NCBI GenBank assembly: GCA_903970435.1
Contig: CAJCIS010000193.1
Location: forward strand, 1-50,838
DNA from: Acidobacteriota bacterium
GTDB lineage: Bacteria > Pseudomonadota > Alphaproteobacteria > Acetobacterales > Acetobacteraceae
Direction: 5' to 3'
Length of the DNA: 50,838 nucleotides
Positions 1 through 7,981 of the stretch are shown piece by piece. Numbering within the stretch: position 1 is the stretch's first letter; the number at the start of each line of letters is the position of its first letter. The translations under genes were made by a program, and so were the position numbers. Below the pieces are notes generated by a model. That model searched no databases. It worked only from the letters and a program-made list of their open reading frames with translations, and was not told where the DNA came from.

Positions 1-1203
1 GGCGACCGGCGCGCCGTCTCCGACCGCGCCTGGAACGTGTTGCGGCACCGCCGCCGGATCACCTGGTGGCTGGAGAGGGCGCAGGCGCTGCCCACGCCAA
101 GATTGCTGATCGCCGCCAGCCTGCTGCTGGAGGGCTGGACACTGGAGGGGGTGGAGCAATCATTTTCCGGCGGCCAGTTCGCCGCGGCGCGGTTGCTGCC
201 GCCGGAGCGCGCGGCCCTGCGGGGGCTGGAAGGGCGCACGCCGGAACACCCCGCCATGCCGCCCGCAGTGCGGGTGGAAATCCCCGACTGGGTTTTTGCG
301 CCGCTGCACGCGCGGTTCGGGCGCGATACCGAAGCCGAGCTGACGGCGCTCACCACCCCGGCCCCGCTCGACCTCCGTGTGAACCTCTTGAAAGCCAGCC
401 GGGACGAAGCACAGGCAGCACTTCTTGCGGAAGGGATCGAGACCACGCCCACGCCCTATTCACCGTGGGGCCTGCGCATTCCCACCCGGCGCGCGCTGAC
501 GACGGGCCCCGCCTTCCAGTCGGGCCTGGTGGAAATCCAGGACGAAGGATCGCAGCTCGTGGCGGCCCTGGTGGGGGCTGCGCCGGGGATGCGGGTGGCC
601 GACTGGTGCGCCGGCGCGGGCGGCAAGACCCTGGCCGTCGCCATGACGATGAAGAATCGCGGCCACATCGTGGCGTGCGACGTGCACGAAAGGCGCCTGG
701 AGGCGGCGGTGAAACGCCTGCGCCGCGCCGGCGTGCACAACGTGGAACAGCACGTCATCGCGGTTGGCGACAAATGGGCGAAGCGTCAGGAGAAGAAATT
801 TGATCGGGTCCTGGTTGACGCACCCTGCACAGGATGTGGAACATGGCGGCGCAACCCGGACGCACGCGCCCGCCTGACCGAAACCGACCTCCAGCAACTG
901 GTGGTCAAGCAGGCCGCCATCCTGGATGCGGCCGCGCGCCTGACCAAGCCGGGCGGCCGACTGATTTATGCCACCTGCAGCCTGCTGCCGGCGGAGAACG
1001 AGGACCAGGTGCACGCCTTCATCCAACGCCACCCCGACTTTGCCGTCCTGCCGCTCGCAGATGCGTGGTCCCCCGCGAACGCGCCCGCGGGCGGCGGCCC
1101 GTTCCTGTCGCTGACGCCGCTGCGCCACGACACGGACGGGTTTTTCGGCGCCGTGCTGGTGCGCGCCAAGCCGGCGGCGGTGCCGGTGGCGCCCGCGCCG
1201 TGA
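1..1203 (+). CDS. rsmB: 16S rRNA (cytosine-C5) methyltransferase, RsmB/NOP family (5' partial)
   Basis: This is an S-adenosylmethionine-dependent RNA m5C methyltransferase. The family member RsmB methylates C967 of 16S rRNA in the cytoplasm. The reading frame is open from the first base of the window, so the true start lies upstream. Visible motifs are the SAM-binding loop WCAGAGGKTLA (codons near base 605), motif IV DAPCTGCGTWRRNPD (near base 820), whose cysteine releases the product, and motif VI ATCSLLPAENE (near base 970), which holds the catalytic cysteine. The N-terminal part resembles the NusB-like RNA-binding region of the family. A GNAT gene follows 10 bases downstream and is probably co-transcribed. 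RsmF-like paralogues are the only realistic alternative. Confidence 0.9.
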   Translation, partial: GDRRAVSDRAWNVLRHRRRITWWLERAQALPTPRLLIAASLLLEGWTLEGVEQSFSGGQFAAARLLPPERAALRGLEGRTPEHPAMPPAVRVEIPDWVFAPLHARFGRDTEAELTALTTPAPLDLRVNLLKASRDEAQAALLAEGIETTPTPYSPWGLRIPTRRALTTGPAFQSGLVEIQDEGSQLVAALVGAAPGMRVADWCAGAGGKTLAVAMTMKNRGHIVACDVHERRLEAAVKRLRRAGVHNVEQHVIAVGDKWAKRQEKKFDRVLVDAPCTGCGTWRRNPDARARLTETDLQQLVVKQAAILDAAARLTKPGGRLIYATCSLLPAENEDQVHAFIQRHPDFAVLPLADAWSPANAPAGGGPFLSLTPLRHDTDGFFGAVLVRAKPAAVPVAPAP

Positions 1204-1213
1204 AACCAATCCC

Positions 1214-1744
1214 ATGATCACCGTGCGCCGCGCCCGCATTGCCGATGCCGCCGCCATCGGCGCCGTCCACGTGGCGGCGTGGCGCAATACATACCCCGGT
1301 ATTCTGCCGGACGCGTATCTGTCGCGCCTGTCACCCATTCGGCAGGCGCGGCACTACGAAGCCAATATTGCCGCCGGCGGCTGCGTTATCGTCGCCGCGC
1401 CGGATGCCGGATCGCCGCGCCTGATCGGCTTTACCACGGCCGGCCGCGCCCGCACCGGCGGGCTCGGCGATGGCGAAATCGAAACGCTCTATGTGCTGGA
1501 CGACTGGCGCGAGCAGGGCATCGGCCGCCGCCTGCTGCATGCCGCGGCGAAGGACCTGGCCGAGCGCGGCTGCCGCTCGGCGTTCCTGTGGGTGCTGCGG
1601 GATAACCCAAGCCGGTTTTTTTATCAGCATCTGGGGGGGCAGCCGGCGGCGCAGGGCGATACGCGTGTGGCGGGGGTCACGGTGCCGCAAATGGCGTATT
1701 GCTGGGATCCGATTGAGAGGTTGTTGGCGGCTTCGCCGGCGTAA
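1214..1744 (+). CDS. GNAT family N-acetyltransferase
   Basis: This 176-residue protein has the Gcn5-related acetyltransferase fold and would transfer acetyl from acetyl-CoA to an amine. The signature is strand 4 plus the pyrophosphate loop, LYVLDDWREQGIGRRLL at about residues 91-107, with the Q-x-x-G-x-G/R pattern. A second conserved stretch, WVLRDNPSRFFYQHLGG, is the usual motif B with the Tyr that protonates CoA. The substrate cannot be read from sequence. It starts 10 bases after the rsmB-type gene, so the two probably share a transcript. An AT-rich hairpin repeat begins 18 bases after its stop. Confidence 0.88.
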   Translation: MITVRRARIADAAAIGAVHVAAWRNTYPGILPDAYLSRLSPIRQARHYEANIAAGGCVIVAAPDAGSPRLIGFTTAGRARTGGLGDGEIETLYVLDDWREQGIGRRLLHAAAKDLAERGCRSAFLWVLRDNPSRFFYQHLGGQPAAQGDTRVAGVTVPQMAYCWDPIERLLAASPA

Positions 1745-1762
1745 GGAAAGTAGAAGGAAGCA

Positions 1763-1796
1763 GTTCTTTTTTGAAAAAAAGAACCAAAAAACTTTG
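1763..1796. repeat. Hairpin repeat, single half (locus 1, subfamily A)
   Basis: Arms GTTCTTTTTT and AAAAAAGAAC enclose a 2-nt turn (1763-1784). A mini-hairpin follows that has lost one T compared with the other copies. It is AT-rich in GC-rich surroundings, 18 bases after the stop of the GNAT gene. Confidence 0.85.
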
Positions 1797-1817
1797 TCTG
1801 TTTGATCGGCTACTTCG

Positions 1818-2315
1818 ATGAATCGCGACTTTGCCGCGCTTGTCGCCGAGGGGGCGCTGGCGACAATTCGGACGCGGCATCTTTTTGCCATGCGGCTCGA
1901 TGTCCGCCCCATCGTTCAGGTCGGGCCGACACAAGTCGGCTTTCGCCGGATTGGTTTCGTCACCGGCGGTGACATCGTCGGCGCGCGGATCCGGGGCAGG
2001 GTACTGAACGAGGCCAATGACTGGCAGATCAAGCGGCCGGATGGCAGCATCACGCTCGACGTGCGGCTGGTTATCGAAACGGACCAGGGCGCGCTCGTGG
2101 CGATGGCTTATCGCGGCCTGCGGCACGGGCCCGCCGAGGTGATCGACCGCCTCGACCGCGGCGAGAGTGTCGATCCCGCGGCTTACTATTTCCGTATCGC
2201 GCCGACCTTCGAAACCGCGGACGCGACACTTGCCTGGCTCAACAACATTCTTGCCATAGGGACAGGCCATCGTTTTCCGGAAGGCCCGGTCTACAACGTC
2301 TTCGAGGTCCTCTAG
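1818..2315 (+). CDS. DUF3237 domain-containing protein
   Basis: This 165-residue cytoplasmic protein matches the DUF3237 (UPF0311) family in length and pattern: an N-terminal strand ending at MRLDVRPIVQVGP, a glycine-rich segment GFVTGGDIVGARIRGRVL, and the late motif YYFRIAPTFETAD followed by WLN. Family members are small beta-barrels without an established function. They often sit near catabolic or dehydrogenase genes. No catalytic residues can be assigned. The gene is bracketed by two solo hairpin repeats (1763 and 2355), and the downstream one lies between it and a convergent gene. No signal peptide is visible. Confidence 0.85.
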   Translation: MNRDFAALVAEGALATIRTRHLFAMRLDVRPIVQVGPTQVGFRRIGFVTGGDIVGARIRGRVLNEANDWQIKRPDGSITLDVRLVIETDQGALVAMAYRGLRHGPAEVIDRLDRGESVDPAAYYFRIAPTFETADATLAWLNNILAIGTGHRFPEGPVYNVFEVL

Positions 2316-2354
2316 TCCCGGCCGGAGATAATCCGTCCGAGACGTAAGAAAGCA

Positions 2355-2389
2355 GTTCTTTTTTGAAAAAAAGAACCAAAAAACTTTTG
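2355..2389. repeat. Hairpin repeat, single half (locus 2, subfamily A)
   Basis: The hairpin is at 2355-2376 and the mini-hairpin CAAAAAACTTTTG at 2377-2389. It lies between two convergent genes (stops at 2315 and 2406), where a bidirectional terminator would make sense. Confidence 0.85.
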
Positions 2390-2405
2390 TCTGTTTGATA
2401 GGCTG

Positions 2406-3572
2406 CTACGGCGTAATCGCGAACACCGTTCCGCACCCGCTGCCACCGCAGCCGGTGCCGCCGCCACTCGTGGTGACGCCGTAGAGCACCCCATCGGCAT
2501 AGATCAGCTCGCCCCAGGGTTGCGCGCCGTCGTTCCCTCCTTGGAACGTATACACCACGCTTTGGGTGCCATCCTTGGTGAGCGCGTAAACGACGCCGCA
2601 CCCGTAACCGCCGCAACCGCTCTGCCCGCCGCCGGTTGTCGTACCGTACAGAACGCCGTTCGCCATGATCAGCCCGCTATTTGCCTCGAATCCGTTCGCG
2701 CCATTGGCCGCGAACGCGTAAGCGACGTGCTCCTTGCCCGCGGAGGTCAAGCGCGCCACGGCGCCGTTGCCGAATGCGCCACCGTACTCCGTCGTCGTGT
2801 AGAGCAAATGGCCGACCTGACGCACCGGGGCGTTCGGGTATCTTCCATCATGTGCGCCACCGAAACTGTAAAGAACGTTTTCAGTCCCGTCCGTGCCGAT
2901 CGAAAAGACCGTGCCCGCGTTATTCGCGCCGCCATAAAGTGTTGTGCTATAGAGCGTGTTGCCGATCGCGATAAGCGGGACGCCGGGGTTGGCGCCGTCG
3001 CTCAGCGCGCCTTTGAAAGCGTAGATCTGCGCGTATGTCCCGCCGGGCGTGATCGAGAAAACGGTGCCGCAGCCGCCTTGCGTGGCGCAACCCGTGCCGC
3101 CGGCGGACGTTACACCGTAGAGCGTATCGTTGGCAGCGAGAAGACCCGCGTTGCCATATGCGCCGTCACTGCCACCCTGGAACGAGTAGAGCACGGTTTC
3201 CGCGCCGTCCGGCGTCAGGGAGAATACGGTTCCGAGACCGGCATTCCCGCCAAGGTAGGTCGTGCCGTAAAAAACACCGTCAAGATAGATGAGCGGGTTA
3301 GCAGTGGACGCGCCATCCTGACCGGATCCGAAATCGTGCAGCACGCGCTCCCGGCCAGCCAGAGTCACTCGGTACACCGTTCCGGCACCGTATTTCCCGC
3401 CGTTGTAAGTCGTTCCGTAGAGCGCCTGGCCGCGCTTGACGAGGCCGGCATACGGGTTGGCGCCGTCATCGCCCGAAAAGCGGTACAGAATCTGTTCCGA
3501 GGCAGCGTGCGCCGGGGTGGCGTGAACGCACGCCGCGAGGCTTGCCGCGCCAATGATCGCCATATATTTCAT
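2406..3572 (-). CDS. GloVer-type tandem-repeat secreted protein
   Basis: This 388-residue protein has a signal peptide (MKYMAIIGAASLAACVHA, then TPAHA and a cleavage site). The rest is about eight tandem repeats of roughly 45 residues, following the pattern VLYSFxGGxDGxxPxAxL, LYGTTxxGG, GTVFxxTxxG. That pattern is diagnostic of the choice-of-anchor GloVer repeat family. Such proteins are predicted to be exported beta-propeller-like or beta-helical proteins of unknown role. The ATG at 3572 was chosen because AAGGAG lies six bases upstream. An overlapping ATG six bases earlier would sit right against the Shine-Dalgarno site. Several repeats carry Cys pairs (TGCGGSGCGTVF). It lies downstream of a paralogue in the same orientation. 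Confidence 0.88.
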   Translation of the reverse strand: MKYMAIIGAASLAACVHATPAHAASEQILYRFSGDDGANPYAGLVKRGQALYGTTYNGGKYGAGTVYRVTLAGRERVLHDFGSGQDGASTANPLIYLDGVFYGTTYLGGNAGLGTVFSLTPDGAETVLYSFQGGSDGAYGNAGLLAANDTLYGVTSAGGTGCATQGGCGTVFSITPGGTYAQIYAFKGALSDGANPGVPLIAIGNTLYSTTLYGGANNAGTVFSIGTDGTENVLYSFGGAHDGRYPNAPVRQVGHLLYTTTEYGGAFGNGAVARLTSAGKEHVAYAFAANGANGFEANSGLIMANGVLYGTTTGGGQSGCGGYGCGVVYALTKDGTQSVVYTFQGGNDGAQPWGELIYADGVLYGVTTSGGGTGCGGSGCGTVFAITP

Positions 3573-3646
3573 GCTCATCTCCTTCGAGAAATGTATTGTT
3601 ATACGGGTCGGTATATCGATACGGGTCGGTTTGATCCGCACGCCGA

Positions 3647-4795
3647 TCAGGGCGTGACCGCGAACACAGTGCCGCAGCCGGGGCCGTCGCAACCGGTATT
3701 GCCGCCATACTGGGTCGGGCCGTAGAAGACGCCTTTCTCGTAGAGAAGCTCGCTTGGAAGAAAGCCGTCGTTGCCGCCCTGAAACGCGTAGAGCACGGTC
3801 TCGGCCCCATCCTTGGTCAACGAATAGACGGTGCCGCAGCCATTGCCGCCGCAGCCCGTGCCGCCGCCGTATCCGGTTGTGCCGTAGAGAACGCCGTGCA
3901 CGGCGGTGAGTGCGCCGAGGGGCTCCGCACCGGTCGACCCATTGGCGGGGAAGGCGTAGATCACGTGTTCCCGGCCGGCGGGCGTAACACTATATACTGT
4001 GCCTTGTCCGCCGGTGCCGCCGTATTCGGTTATACCGTAAAAGCGAGCGCCAATCAGGAGCAGCCGCCGAAAAGGGGCCCTCCCGTCTTGTCCAGATCCG
4101 AAGCTGTGCAGTACGCTTTCGGTGCCGCCGGTCCCGATGGTAAAGAATGTGCCGGCATTATTGCTGCCGCCGTAGAGCGTGTTGCCGTAAAGCTGGCCGT
4201 TCAACGCGGTCAGCGGCGCAGCCGGATTAGCGCCGTCGTTCCGGCCCCCTTGAAAGTCATGCAGGGTCTTGAACGTCCCTGACGGCGTGATGGCGTATAC
4301 GGTGCCGTTCCCGTTCACGCCGCCATAGCGCGCCATGCCGTACAGAACACCGTTTAACGCAAAAAGATCAAACTCCGGAAATGAGCCATCCATGCCGCCC
4401 TGGAAGGAGTAGAGAACGGTTTCGCTACCCTGCGGGGTGATCGAAAAGACGGTTCCTTGCCCGGCCGTGCCGCCGCCCGTCGTGGTTCCATACAACGTGC
4501 CGTTGAGTTCGACCAAAGCCGCCGCGGGGTTTATTCCGTCGAAGCCGGCGCCGAAAGCGTGTACCACGTGTTCGGTGCCGTCCGGCGCGATCTTGAAGAC
4601 CGTTCCCGCCTCGTAGCGCCCACCGTACACCGTGGTGCTGTAAAGCTCCCGGCCGATCTTGATGAAGCGGTTGATCGGCTCCGCCCCATCCGAATACACG
4701 AACCTGTGCAAGACTCGTTCTGAGGCGGCTTGCGCGGACCCGTGGAAAAGAATGGCCGCGAGAGCCGCCAGACTCGAAAGTGAACCGTGTCGCAT
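3647..4795 (-). CDS. GloVer-type tandem-repeat secreted protein
   Basis: This 382-residue paralogue of the next gene has a signal peptide (MRHGSLSSLAALAAILFHG, then SAQA). Its repeats carry the same LYGTTxxGG, GTVFxxTPxG and VLYxFxGGxDG signatures. Paired cysteines recur in the last repeats (TGCGGNGCGTVYS, TGCDGPGCGTVFA), which fits disulfides in an exported protein. The start at 4795 is preceded by GGGAG. The 74-base gap to the second gene contains a direct repeat of ATACGGGTCGG. The two genes look like a tandem duplication and probably one transcript. No anchor domain is visible. The function is unknown beyond likely surface or periplasmic location. Confidence 0.88.
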   Translation of the reverse strand: MRHGSLSSLAALAAILFHGSAQAASERVLHRFVYSDGAEPINRFIKIGRELYSTTVYGGRYEAGTVFKIAPDGTEHVVHAFGAGFDGINPAAALVELNGTLYGTTTGGGTAGQGTVFSITPQGSETVLYSFQGGMDGSFPEFDLFALNGVLYGMARYGGVNGNGTVYAITPSGTFKTLHDFQGGRNDGANPAAPLTALNGQLYGNTLYGGSNNAGTFFTIGTGGTESVLHSFGSGQDGRAPFRRLLLIGARFYGITEYGGTGGQGTVYSVTPAGREHVIYAFPANGSTGAEPLGALTAVHGVLYGTTGYGGGTGCGGNGCGTVYSLTKDGAETVLYAFQGGNDGFLPSELLYEKGVFYGPTQYGGNTGCDGPGCGTVFAVTP

Positions 4796-5411
4796 GTCTG
4801 TCTCCCAACTTGCGGTCGTTCCGATGCGCGTCTCCCCGGCGCCGCGCAGCGGCGGACGCCGTATCAACAACGGGTGGGAACGTTCGCGCTACGTTAAGTA
4901 AATACGATAACATACCAAAGTATGCGCATCAAAGGCTGGCGGCTAGTCTCGGCCGCCGAGACCTTCGAGAGTGGGATCGTTACCACCGGCCTGGTGGGTG
5001 AAGGTGTAGGGCGTGGTGAGGACGGGGGAAGCGGCGCGGCGGCCCGGCGCGGCGGCCCGGGGCGGCGATTCCGAAGGCGGCAGCAAGGGACGCGGCGTGG
5101 AGGGCACGCCCGGTGGTTGGAATCGCGAATGGATGGCTTGGACGTCGCATGGTGAACGCTCCTGTGCTGGTCGTGGCGATGGAGCGCCGGAGCGGCGGGT
5201 ACGTCCTCAAAAAGCGGTTCATTTTTTCTCATGTTTTATCAGTAATTGGCTAACCCGTTGAAAAACAGGCGTGCTGGTTTGTGACCAGGCGAATATGCGG
5301 CGCGCGGCCGTGCTGATTCGCGCCCAGTCGACCGCCCGCACCGCGCCCTCCCTTTGACCTGGCGCGCGCATGATGTAATGAATCGCGCGCCACCGCGGAG
5401 CACCGGACCAG
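4796..5411. other. 616-base divergent intergenic region with a possible decayed gene
   Basis: This separates the GloVer pair from the divergent CadC-like regulator and should hold both promoters. On the minus strand, from an ATG at 5150, there is a signal-peptide-like stretch. After an apparent frame change near 5040 it runs into GloVer-like text (TTPYTFTHQAGGND) and then stops near 4955. This may be the remnant of a third GloVer gene, but the evidence is thin. An AT-rich patch lies at 5219-5270. I see no firm promoter boxes. Confidence 0.35.
4911..4924. promoter_or_regulatory. Short inverted repeat, possible operator
   Basis: CATAC-CAAA-GTATG is a perfect 5-bp dyad in an AT-rich patch, 116 bases upstream of the first GloVer start. 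It could bind a dimeric regulator. The divergent winged-helix protein is the obvious candidate, by position only. Confidence 0.3.
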
Positions 5412-7322
5412 TTGGATTTTTCCGCCACCGACAAGGGTGTAATGGGCTTCGGGCCGTTCCTGTTGGACCCGGTTCGCCGACGCCTCACCCGCGGCGGCGA
5501 AGTAATAAAACTGCCAGCGAAACAGTTAGACGCGCTGCTCTATTTTGTAGAGAACCCGAACCGAATTATCGAAAAAGATGAACTGATGACAGCCGTATGG
5601 CCCGGCCGCATTGTCGAGGAAAGCAGCCTCACGCAGACCATTTTCATGCTGCGCCGGGCGCTGCAGGCCGACGAAGCCGAGCCTTACATCATCACCGCGC
5701 CCGGCCGCGGCTATCGTTTCGTAGCAAATATCGTTCCTTTCCCGCAGGGTTCGCCGTCGGCCGGCGGCCTGGCGGAGGCGGCGTCGGCAGCCGGAACGGA
5801 GCCGGTTGCGCGCGCGCCGGTTGCAACGGCTCGATACACGAGGTGGGCACCGGCCGCTTGCGTCATCGGAGTTCTCGTCATCCTGGGCGGGGCCGTGCTG
5901 GCGTGGCGGCGCGCCCCGGCGCCGCCCGGCGGGGCTGCCTTCGATCCGCCGCCACATTCCGTCGCCGTGCTGGCGTTCGCCAACATGAGCGGTGATCCGG
6001 GGCAGGTGTATTTTTCCGACGGGCTGTCGGAGGAGCTGATCAACACGCTCGGCCGCATAGGTGGCCTGAAGGTCGCGGCGCGGGTGTCGGCTTTCAGTTT
6101 CAAGGGCGAAGGCGCCACGGCCGGCGATATTGGCCGCAAGCTGGACGTCGGCGCGATCCTGGAAGGGTCCGTGCGTTCCGATGGGGCGCGGCTTCGTGTT
6201 ACCGCGCAACTGATCAATGCGGTGACCGGCTACCAGTTCTGGTCACACAGCTATGATCGGGACCGGACCGATATATTGAAGCTGGAAACGGAAATCGCCG
6301 AGAGTGTTGCGCAGTCGCTGAAAGTGACTTTGGTGGGGCATGAGAAGGTCAATCTCACCGAGGGGGGAACAAACAATCCGCGGGCGTTCGACGCTTATCT
6401 TCGCGGCATTAATCTGGTGAGTGTACTCGACGGGCCGGCGATAAGAGCCGCGATACGCGACTTTGACGAGGCTATTCGGATTGATCCGGGCTTCGCCGAT
6501 GCCCATGCCGGCCGGGCCTATGGCTTACACTGGCTTGGGTTTGAGTGGCCCGACGATCCGACACCTTGGCAGGAGGAGCAGGCGGCCGCGCTGGCCGAGG
6601 CTGACAAGGCGGTGCAATTAGATCCGAACTCCGCGCGGGCCCATGCCATCAGAGGCGATATTCTGCAATGGCGCCGCAACGTTATCGAAGCGCAGGAGGA
6701 GGTGCTGAAGGCCCATGAAATGGACCAAAACGACATCGTGGTTGGACGGATCTACGCCTGGACGGAAACCATGCTGGGTCATTGCGCGGAGGGCGAGGCG
6801 GCGGCACGGCGCCTCGTGGCGCTCGATCCGTTAACCGCCGACCAGTATCACCGCCTCGCGGTCGTGTTGCTCTTTTGCGGGCACTATGACGATGCGCTGG
6901 GTGTGATTAAGCAGGAGCAAGCGCTGGGAAGCACACATCCGGCGAGGATACAATACCTTAAGGCGTGGGCTCATTTGGGCCAGGGACATGCAGGCGAGGC
7001 GGTGGAGGATTGTGAAGGCAAATGCGATCTCAACGGGCTGTACATCTTGGCCATCGCCGAAATGAAAGCTGGTCATGCCGACAAAGCCCACGCGACACTC
7101 GCCAGATTTCGTTCAGAAACGGGCGATTTAGAAGCCGCCACATTTTTCGCCGATGTTTACGCCCAATGGGGCGACATTAACGCCGCGCTTTACTGGCTTG
7201 ACTTCGCGTTCAAGAGCGATGACCCGTTATGCGAAATACGCAGCGATATTTTTCTCGAGCCGGTAAGGAAGACCGAGCAGTATGCTGAAATCGTGAAACA
7301 TCGGTTGCACTGTCCGCCGTAG
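5412..7322 (+). CDS. CadC-like membrane regulator: winged helix, TM segment, TolB-like domain and TPRs
   Basis: This 636-residue protein has an OmpR/PhoB-type winged helix at about residues 12-110, with LPAKQLDALLYFVENPNRII, the AVWPGRIVEESSLTQTIFML recognition region and TAPGRGYRF wing. A transmembrane helix follows at about 147-168. A TolB/FlgO-like segment then starts at SVAVLAFANMSGDPGQVYFS and includes GAILEGSVR. The second half has TPR-like helices (FDEAIRIDPGFADAHAGRAY and similar). By analogy with CadC it would sense an envelope signal and bind DNA from the membrane. The TTG at 5412 gives the longer form. The ATG at 5442 with AAGGG upstream is an alternative. It is divergent from the GloVer genes, which may be its targets (inference). 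Confidence 0.85.
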   Translation: MDFSATDKGVMGFGPFLLDPVRRRLTRGGEVIKLPAKQLDALLYFVENPNRIIEKDELMTAVWPGRIVEESSLTQTIFMLRRALQADEAEPYIITAPGRGYRFVANIVPFPQGSPSAGGLAEAASAAGTEPVARAPVATARYTRWAPAACVIGVLVILGGAVLAWRRAPAPPGGAAFDPPPHSVAVLAFANMSGDPGQVYFSDGLSEELINTLGRIGGLKVAARVSAFSFKGEGATAGDIGRKLDVGAILEGSVRSDGARLRVTAQLINAVTGYQFWSHSYDRDRTDILKLETEIAESVAQSLKVTLVGHEKVNLTEGGTNNPRAFDAYLRGINLVSVLDGPAIRAAIRDFDEAIRIDPGFADAHAGRAYGLHWLGFEWPDDPTPWQEEQAAALAEADKAVQLDPNSARAHAIRGDILQWRRNVIEAQEEVLKAHEMDQNDIVVGRIYAWTETMLGHCAEGEAAARRLVALDPLTADQYHRLAVVLLFCGHYDDALGVIKQEQALGSTHPARIQYLKAWAHLGQGHAGEAVEDCEGKCDLNGLYILAIAEMKAGHADKAHATLARFRSETGDLEAATFFADVYAQWGDINAALYWLDFAFKSDDPLCEIRSDIFLEPVRKTEQYAEIVKHRLHCPP

Positions 7323-7583
7323 CGGCGCGAACGCGGCGTAGCAGAGTGGCCCTCGCCGTTGCCGGCGGCCTCGTTGGATTTGGGAAATTTTTGAAGCGCC
7401 GGGTAAGGCTGCCGTCGCTAGGACGGTAGTCGGTTATCCGTTGCGAGGGTCGGCATTCGACACCGGCAGTCGAGTTCTTGCTCGCCTGGTGGATCAAAGC
7501 GTCTCGCTTGAAGATGCGGAGGATAGCTAAACACCCGGCCCCACCATCACGATTGCATAGCGCCCGGTTCGCCAAACTCAGGT

Positions 7584-7604
7584 CGGGGAACCTCCCCGTT
7601 TTTT
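7584..7604 (+). terminator. Intrinsic terminator
   Basis: CGGGG-AACCT-CCCCG is a perfect 5-bp GC stem followed directly by TTTTTTC. It lies 260 bases after the stop of the CadC-like gene. It would end that transcript or an undetected short RNA, and it insulates the promoter at 7639. Confidence 0.7.
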
Positions 7605-7638
7605 CTTGTTGCGCATTCAACATGCGCATGCAAACAAC

Positions 7639-7668
7639 TTGCGGTTTCGCAACCTCTTGGTGTATACT
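7639..7668 (+). promoter_or_regulatory. Sigma-70-like promoter upstream of a large hairpin
   Basis: TTGCGG (7639-7644) and TATACT (7663-7668) are separated by 18 bases, which is good for a housekeeping promoter. A perfect dyad GCACATG-ACCCC-CATGTGC (7675-7693) lies at the expected start of transcription and could be an operator or a 5' hairpin. No open reading frame follows. Confidence 0.5.
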
Positions 7669-7674
7669 GGCCCT

Positions 7675-7766
7675 GCACATGACCCCCATGTGCGCTCGGG
7701 TAGCCTCGGTAAGGCGTTTCCGTCGTCCGCCGAGGCTACTCGGAGCGCCATGCCATGGGGCGGTCA
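7675..7766 (+). ncRNA. Candidate structured small RNA
   Basis: A long hairpin spans 7680-7766. The apical stem is GTAGCCTCGG (7700-7709) with CCGAGGCTAC (7730-7739). The middle stem is GCGCTC (7692-7697) with GAGCGC (7743-7748). The basal stem is TGACCCCCATG (7680-7690) with CATGGGG and GGTCA (7754-7766, one bulged C). An alternative, mutually exclusive hairpin GCACATG/CATGTGC covers its 5' end. A promoter lies just upstream and an intrinsic terminator isolates it from the previous gene. It matches no RNA family I recognise with confidence, and no terminator is seen right after it. Confidence 0.4.
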
Positions 7767-7826
7767 TCCACGGCGGCCGTCACATGGATACCGACATTCG
7801 GCGCACGATCTACGAAACCCGGCTAT

Positions 7827-7962
7827 TAGCGCATTTTCAGCCTGACTGGAATCGCCCGATGGAGACGCCCAACGTGAGGCCGATACGAATGCTCTGCAGA
7901 CAACAACCTGGAGCGGCCCGACGGGCACCCGACGATTTTCCAGTCAGGCTGAGGCCGCTCTA
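7827..7962. mobile_element. 136-bp MITE, copy 1
   Basis: This non-coding element has TA at both ends and imperfect terminal inverted repeats. Both ends read TAG(A/C)GC, four divergent bases, then TCAGCCTGACTGGAA. TA flanks suggest mobilisation by an IS630/Tc1-mariner-type transposase, which is absent here. It lies 20 bases from the 3' end of the glycosyltransferase gene. Two more copies of identical length are at 35786 and 39054. Confidence 0.8.
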
Positions 7963-7981
7963 GTTTAACGGCCTGCGGTGT

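Larger units (their letters stand above)
7323..7826. other. Gene-poor region with RNA-level signals
   Basis: There is no convincing protein gene in these 504 bases. A moderately stable stem is seen at about 7400-7440, then an intrinsic terminator (7584-7604), a promoter (7639-7668) and a large hairpin (7680-7766), each listed separately. The region ends at a MITE. Confidence 0.5.

Noticed and set aside
1763-1796. Small peptide genes encoded by the hairpin repeats (hydrophobic FF/KK/LL-rich peptides in several frames)
   Set aside because: All frames through the repeats are open because of their base composition. No starts or ribosome sites recur.
7323-7583. tRNA or 6S RNA in the gene-poor stretch
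   Set aside because: No cloverleaf or conserved TPsiC sequence, and no convincing 6S central bubble with closing stem.
7478-7963. 161-codon frame across the hairpin and MITE
   Set aside because: No domain, no ribosome site, and it runs through the non-coding MITE and the structured RNA region.
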